Positions 63,559 through 64,000 of a DNA stretch of 64,000 bases are shown one piece after another (position 1 is the stretch's first letter; each line of letters starts with the position of its first letter). Below the pieces are notes generated by a model that saw only the letters and a program-made list of their open reading frames with translations, did no database searches and was not told the DNA's origin. This DNA comes from an uncultured Campylobacter sp. (GTDB lineage Bacteria; Campylobacterota; Campylobacteria; Campylobacterales; Campylobacteraceae). The stretch spans positions 24,913 to 88,912 of the forward strand of contig NZ_CALHVM010000024.1 of assembly GCF_938039205.1 (NCBI RefSeq), written 5' to 3'. The position numbers were made by a program, and so were the translations under genes.

Positions 63559-64000
<442 letters not shown>

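Overview
The window reads as a chromosomal segment of a Campylobacter. The evidence is the ribosomal order map-infA-rpmJ-rpsM-rpsK-rpsD-rpoA-rplQ, strong TATAAT boxes with poorly conserved -35 elements, gene blocks that I recall from C. jejuni (nfu-hyp-murE and ybaB-PDZ-ispA-tkt; pyrE-frr-secG-BI-1-carbonic anhydrase-mscS), and the start of a Campylobacter-type 16S rRNA gene at the right edge. Coding DNA is fairly GC-rich for the genus, which suggests the oral rectus/showae/curvus/concisus group; that placement is inference. Almost every intergenic gap carries short words built on AAATTT (TCAAATTTGA, TAAATTTA, GTCAAATTT).

Layout. 1-3800: end of the ribosomal protein operon, closed by a clear terminator. 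4236-9934: nfu, a small cytosolic protein, murE, panD, a flavodoxin-ferredoxin protein, ybaB and a secreted double-PDZ protein. 10023-18164: ispA with an unusual N-terminal extension, two tandem secreted Trp-rich paralogues, an unknown cytosolic protein, tkt and uppP. 18239-20735 (minus): two translationally coupled metallophosphoesterases, one frameshifted, then tRNA-Ser(GGA) and a methyltransferase. 20879-22282: thiD and a membrane-anchored protein. 22470-29880 (minus): a bacterial-PH-like membrane protein, an isolated VirD4-like ATPase, an RDD protein, pyrE, frr, a polysaccharide deacetylase, secG, a ThiD2-type protein and a Bax-inhibitor-1 protein. 30041-32680: carbonic anhydrase, a long MscS channel and an extremely acidic 49-residue protein. 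32869-38592 (minus): an unknown protein, a PAS-GGDEF diguanylate cyclase and a complete TRAP transporter. 38949-42592: Fe superoxide dismutase with a Cys-rich tail, an MliC-like lipoprotein, and a class III ribonucleotide reductase that lacks its glycyl-radical end. 42720-48550: a frameshifted isoaspartyl peptidase, a GNAT acetyltransferase and glutamate racemase that both carry low-complexity insertions, an M48 lipoprotein protease and an SbmA/BacA-like transporter. 48675-53684: a DUF411 protein, a small membrane protein, a CNNM/CorC protein, two-subunit class I fumarase and a pseudogene. 53895-63040: an isolated TRAP binding protein, a MarR regulator divergent from an RND efflux pair, an unknown protein, RidA and a DUF945-type protein. 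63227-64000: rRNA promoter, leader and the first part of 16S rRNA.

Most of the content is core metabolism, envelope biogenesis and translation. I see no IS element, prophage, CRISPR array or complete secretion or defence locus. The observations most worth checking are the NrdD that ends before the glycyl-radical motif, the low-complexity AAATTT-containing segments in otherwise conserved enzymes (IspA, MurI, GNAT), the SodB Cys tail, the acidic Tyr-rich microprotein behind mscS, the paired Trp-rich secreted proteins, and the palindrome around the -35 box between marR and the RND operon. Three genes carry reading-frame lesions; some of these could be sequencing errors.
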